From positions 1-24,895 of the forward strand of contig JARQWU010000149.1 in NCBI GenBank assembly GCA_040182905.1: a stretch of 24,895 nucleotides of DNA, given 5' to 3'. Positions 15,001 to 21,000 of the stretch are shown here, one piece after another. The notes under the pieces are model-generated. The model saw only the letters and a list, made by a program, of their open reading frames with translations, made no database searches and was not told the DNA's origin. This DNA comes from Barthelona sp. PAP020 (Eukaryota; Metamonada: BaSk clade). How positions within the stretch are numbered: position 1 is the stretch's first letter; each line of letters begins with the position of its first letter. Both the position numbers and the translations under genes were made by a program.

Positions 15001-18000
15001 TGTTGTAGGTGTGTTTTCAATAAAAATTTTTGTGTGTGATAAATTGAGGTTTTCAATGTCAAAAACCCCTGAATCGATAAATTTATTCTCATACAAATAA
15101 TTGTCATAAATTTTCATTGATTTTGCCTCAAACGAACCTCCTTCAACATCAAAACGACAAAATTCACAATCAATATCATTATTGACTGTAATGAAGGAAT
15201 TCTCACTGATCAATCGGACCGAAGGTGTAAATGAAGAAAAGAAACCTGTCGCTGTCAAAAAGCAATCATATAACTTGAAAGTTTGAAATTTTGAACCAGG
15301 GAAATATGGTGAAAATTGTTGATTGGCAGACAAATAAACTTCTGAACCACTGATTGAGAAAGTTGTTTGAGAAGAATAACAATTTGAAATGTTGACAAAT
15401 TCAGATTCAACCTTGATGTATCCATAAATTTCAATATTGTTTAAACTCAAATCAGTTGACATGATTAGATTGGCTTGGAGTACACCATTTGTCAATCTAA
15501 AATCCTTTAATTGTCCTGAAAAAGTAGACAGTACTGTTTCACCCGAAGGACTTCCAATTTCAGTTTTATTATTTACAAATATTCCCCAATCGTTTCCATC
15601 ATCAAAATTTACAATTGCTTTTTGCAGTGTTAAAGAATCAAGAATCAAATTCTCACAAGTTGAACAATTGATAAAGTTCACAGTGGTTGAAAAATCAGAA
15701 AATTGACGTATTATTAAATCACTGATTTTTAACACAGTTCCAGTGTAAAAATTAACATTTTTTATCAGAATATCAAGTGAACCTCCAGAATCAGATGCTA
15801 CTTTTGTTAAATGTATGTTAGCATGACTATTAAACTTAACTTCAGGCGTTATGCCATAATGTTCATAAAGATATTGTTCATAGGTCGTTATTTGACGGTT
15901 AATTTTCAGACTATGTAAAATTAAAGTCAAATCTACATCAAAAAAGATATCAGGCTCCACAGAAGTTTGAACAACCGAGCCTAAAATCATTCGCAATTCA
16001 GGTACATTCCAAAAACCTTTACCTATATGAAGATATTGATCACTTTCAAAAGTGATTAAATCATCAGATGAAAAATTGCCCTTGCTGGACATATTAAATG
16101 TGATGTAAGAAGGAACATCCAATTTAAGTTTATACTGTGATGATGAGGCAATTAAATGTGTAAAATTTTCAAAAATAACTTGATCATTTGTTTCATTTAA
16201 CCAGAAGGTATCATTGTAAATAATCACATTATCACTTGTATAATAAAAATTGGTCCTTCCCGATGTTAAATCTCCGTCCGCTATAAAACGTAAAGATCCA
16301 ACCCAACGTGAACGCTTAGATATCCAAATAGTTGATTCAGCCCGTTTAACAAAGGCACAATAAAAACATAATTGATATTCTTCCACTTTCACAACAGCAT
16401 TTCCAATAACAGTAACATTGGCTGACCATTCTTGTATTACATTTCGTAAACGAGTATTACCAGTCAAGTACAATTCATTTAAAGGGAATAATTTCAAATA
16501 AGTCAAAAAATCATCAAAAACAGCAAAATTTTCAATATAAATATTAACTCTTGTCATTGAACCAGTCAATGTGGCGTCATTTGAAGCGATAAATTCTTTA
16601 AAATAGATAGAATTTTCCGTGACACCAGTGTAAACAATAAATCTCCCACCTTGCAAATTTAATCGTCCCAAATGTACATCAACATCATAATTATTGATTT
16701 GAAATAAAGAATTTTCATTGGTAATAATGGAATTGATGGTTGGTGAAACGGCATAAATGTTTGTTAAATAAAAATAACATGTTTCGTGCATCACAATTTC
16801 ATCAATGAACAATTTTCCTCTGATATTTGTAAAATTTAGTCTGTTTGAATGGGATTCAATTCTATTGATAACCACAGGATTAATAATTTCAACAAATTCT
16901 AAACGGTTACCTTTGTGAATAATTTGATCGAAAAAATAAGTGTGGTTATTTTCATTTCCATAAAAATACACTTTTGCATTGTTTAAGGTTTCCAACATAA
17001 GAATATTCACATTTGCAGTTACATTAACTGTGCAAATTGATTCGTTTACAATTAATTTATCAACAGTCAAATTTGAAGCCAAAGTAAAGGTGAAATTTGC
17101 ACCATTCTCCAACCTAATTTCATTCACATGTAAATTTATGTCCGAAAGAACATCTGAAAAGACCAAACTTGATTGTTCAGTGAGATATATCTTATCAATA
17201 TACCAAGTATTATTGTCCATCATCGGATATTCATCAAATATGACTTTTCCTTCCTCAATATATATGTTATCAAAATAGAATTTGGAACCTTCAACAAAAT
17301 GAAACACTCCACCATAAACATTCAAAGAGGTACTCATTTCCCAAAATCCTCCAAATCTTACATATCCAGAAGCTGAAGTAGTGAATAAAGAACCAACACC
17401 TTTCAAAGAAACATTGTTATGAACAATAAAAGGTCCTTGAATCTCCAAAGTGGATGCAAGAACAGCATCTGAAACATCTGATAATGTTATATTATCATAT
17501 ACTACCATTGGTTGAGGTAATACTAGTCGAGAACCAGGTAAAATATTCAAACTACCCTGTAATTTTAACCTAAAATCAATAGTAATATCAGAATTAACAA
17601 TCATATCACCATTAATAATCAATAAAGGCAAAATATCAATGTTACCAGTTGTAAAAACCAATGGATAAGTGACTGAAGAAGATTCTTCTGCTCCAACATC
17701 AAAATATCCCCTTATATTACCAGGTCTACCTTCAAAACGAATAATTGAGTCAAAATAAGTGTTACCAAACATAACAATAACGTTATCACCCACTTTAAAA
17801 ACAGAATCATGATCTTTAAAATAATAATCATGGCGAAAAAGAATTTGAACACCATCTCCCACTTCATGAACGTCTTCTGAGTTCATGAATAAATATTCAC
17901 CCAAAATATCAACAACAACATTGTCATCCATAATTCCTCCTAAAAATATTGAACTGTTGCCAACTTTAAAATAACAAGGACCATTTAAATAACCACTGTA

Positions 18001-21000
18001 CATTTCAAAATTTTCCAAAGTAATATTATTAACAATCAAATATACTTCAGAATCATTCAAATGAAAAGAGTCAGTGTGAATTGACTCAATATCAGCAATA
18101 TACAACTTAGAACCATCAGTAATTTTAAACCCATCAAGATGTAAAGTTTCTGAATTGGTTATGTGTGAACAGTTCAAGATAGAAAGTGAAGCTTCAATCA
18201 ATTCGATATTATCGATAGCCATCAAACAATCCTCAAATTCAAAAGTAACTCTATACAATGCTAAATTATTAAGAATTTTGATAGTACCTCTAAATAATAT
18301 ATGTGTGTCATAATTCGTCCAAACTAAACCACCTTCATCTGTAATAGTCTCCAAATAAGTATCAGAACCAAAATCATAATCCATTCCTAATAAAGATAAA
18401 CCGGAATAGTTGCCAAGTAATAGAATTATACCATTAAAGGAAGCATCACACTGTACCTCCCAAAAACTATCCACAAATCGCATTGAAGAAGTGGAACTCA
18501 GCAAAGGTATCATTGAAGTTACAAAATGAGCATTGTTTATTGTCCAATTTCCTTCATTGATAAATTCACTATACCCATAAGTATCTTCAAAAGTGATATT
18601 TGCATTCACTTCCACTATTGCTTCAGGTAAAACTCTAATATGCCATTCAAAACCAGTAATTTCCATATGATTTTGAAAACGCCAAAAATTATAAATATTA
18701 ATATGAGTTTTATTGAATGATTGTAAGTCTGTATTTGTCTCCAAATAACCAAAATCCATCACACACTCACCAGAATAAGAAACAAAAGTAGAAAAAATAA
18801 ATTTCACATAACTAAATGTCATATTTTTTAAACATTCAAGATCCGAATTATAAAAATATAAAAATTCACCCAAAAAATAAGTTGTCCTTTGAATTAGATC
18901 AACATTATCCAAAAAGAGAATTCCTTGAATTTCAAAAACATTTCCAATTACAGTAAAAGTAGAATCTTTCATTGTAAATAGATCTAATTTTTTAACAATC
19001 TCAATATCTTCAATATCAAAAACACTCGAAAAATTGTAAGAACTTTTGGAAAAATTCAATAAACATTCTTCATTCATTGAAATTAATTTGACATCTGATA
19101 AACATATTAACTCCATGTTCATTATTAAAGTCGAACCAAAAGAAATTAGTAAATTTGAAGAATTGACGAAACAATCATGACCAAATTCAATAATTTCACT
19201 TTCCATTTCAAACACAGATTCATCAATATTTTTGAATTTTAACTTTGAATTTGTGTTGTTTATTTGGAACTTTGAGTTTGAAATGTTTAAACCTGAAAAC
19301 GCTTCAAAATTAACACCAGTAACATTGAAAATGGTACCAGCTACTTCGTAGGCATTTTTACTCAAATTTTTAATTTCCAATTTATCATCTCCATAATTTC
19401 CCAAATAACTGAAAAATGATTCTTTTAGGAGATCAAAATTGTAGTTTAATTGTTTGGTATTCTCAAAATGCATGGTACTTTGAACTAAACGACTAATATT
19501 TAAAACGATCATTGAACAATGACAAGCATCAATTAATGAATTGGTTCCATACCTGAATTTATCTAATATGACAGAACTGTTTTCAAATCTTCCATTAAAA
19601 TGATTAATATCACTGTCTACACCATACAAAAACAAATTTTTTGTATCCAATACATCAATTTGCATCTTATCAAATTCTTGAATATTACTAAATGTTAAAT
19701 TTCCATTATTTTCACATGTGATAATACTATTATCATAAAATGCGGCTTGAATGTTTAAATATTCAATCTGATCAATAAGTAAGTAGGATAAACTAACATT
19801 TTTAAAATTTCCTGAAATTCTATTCATTTCATTTACTATAATCTTTGATGCGTTAAATTTATCAATATTTAAATGTAAATCCATATTATTTGAACAATGA
19901 ACAATGGATTGATTATTAATCATTTCACCAACCATGTAAATATTTTGTGTATTGGAAATATTCAAAAGATTTCCTGACATATTTGTAAATTTAATGCTAA
20001 AAACATCAGAATAATCAATATTGAACAAATTATCAATCATATCATCATCAAAACAAACAATTTTCACATTTTCAACTTCAAAAAATTCTAATTCACTTTG
20101 AACAATACTTTTTGCAAATAATTCACCAAAATCAAAAACTTCGTTCATTTTTACATGAACACCATGAATATTTGTGTAATTATTGTTTCTGATTTCCATC
20201 ATACTAATATTTGAAACAAAAAATATCCCATTTTCAAAATTTAATGGATCAAATATCACATTAATACAATCTTCAACAACAATAAAAGTATTTAAAAACA
20301 ACAATTGCAATTTCAAGGAAATGTCATTTGAAAACAATACATTTTCAACATTATTTACATAAATTTCTTTTGTTTTATAAGATGCAAAATATAGATTCAA
20401 ATCAACTAATTCATTGAATTGTAAATGTCCAAAACCTCTTTTTTCAGATGATATTTCATCAATATTCACATAAGATACTATATTTATTGATAAATTGCCT
20501 CGAATATCAAACGCATTAATATGTTGATAAAATCCATTATGTATCAATAATAATCCTTCTAAATCTAACGAAACAATGTCATTGGAAAAAATAGAAGTTA
20601 AATCAAAAATCATTTGCCCATCAGAACTTATATTTAACAAAGTAAAATTTGTTAATAATGAACTACTAGACTCAAAAACGAATTTTCCTTTGTTCCAAAA
20701 CATATCAGTGCTTAAAGCGTAATGTCCTTTATAGTGAACGTAAGAATTCATCTCAAATCCTTTTATACTTCCCAATCCTGTTAAAGAAGAACTTTCATCA
20801 ATAATTAATGACCTAAAAACATTAATTGAACAGTCAATAACAAAAGTCCCAGAAAACCTTGAATTTGACCCAAATACTTCAACTTGAGAAATATTCATAA
20901 ACTCAACAGAATCACCTTTCAAAGCAACGTATGAACCAATAATCATTTTTTCAGTTTTAATTACAACAGAATCTTCAAATTCAATTAATCCATTCATTTC

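Noticed and set aside
161-17376. Some twenty open frames of 60-100 codons on the plus strand
   Set aside because: They lie antisense to the giant frame. They exist because its AT-rich codons rarely create stops in the complementary frames. None has recognisable protein character.
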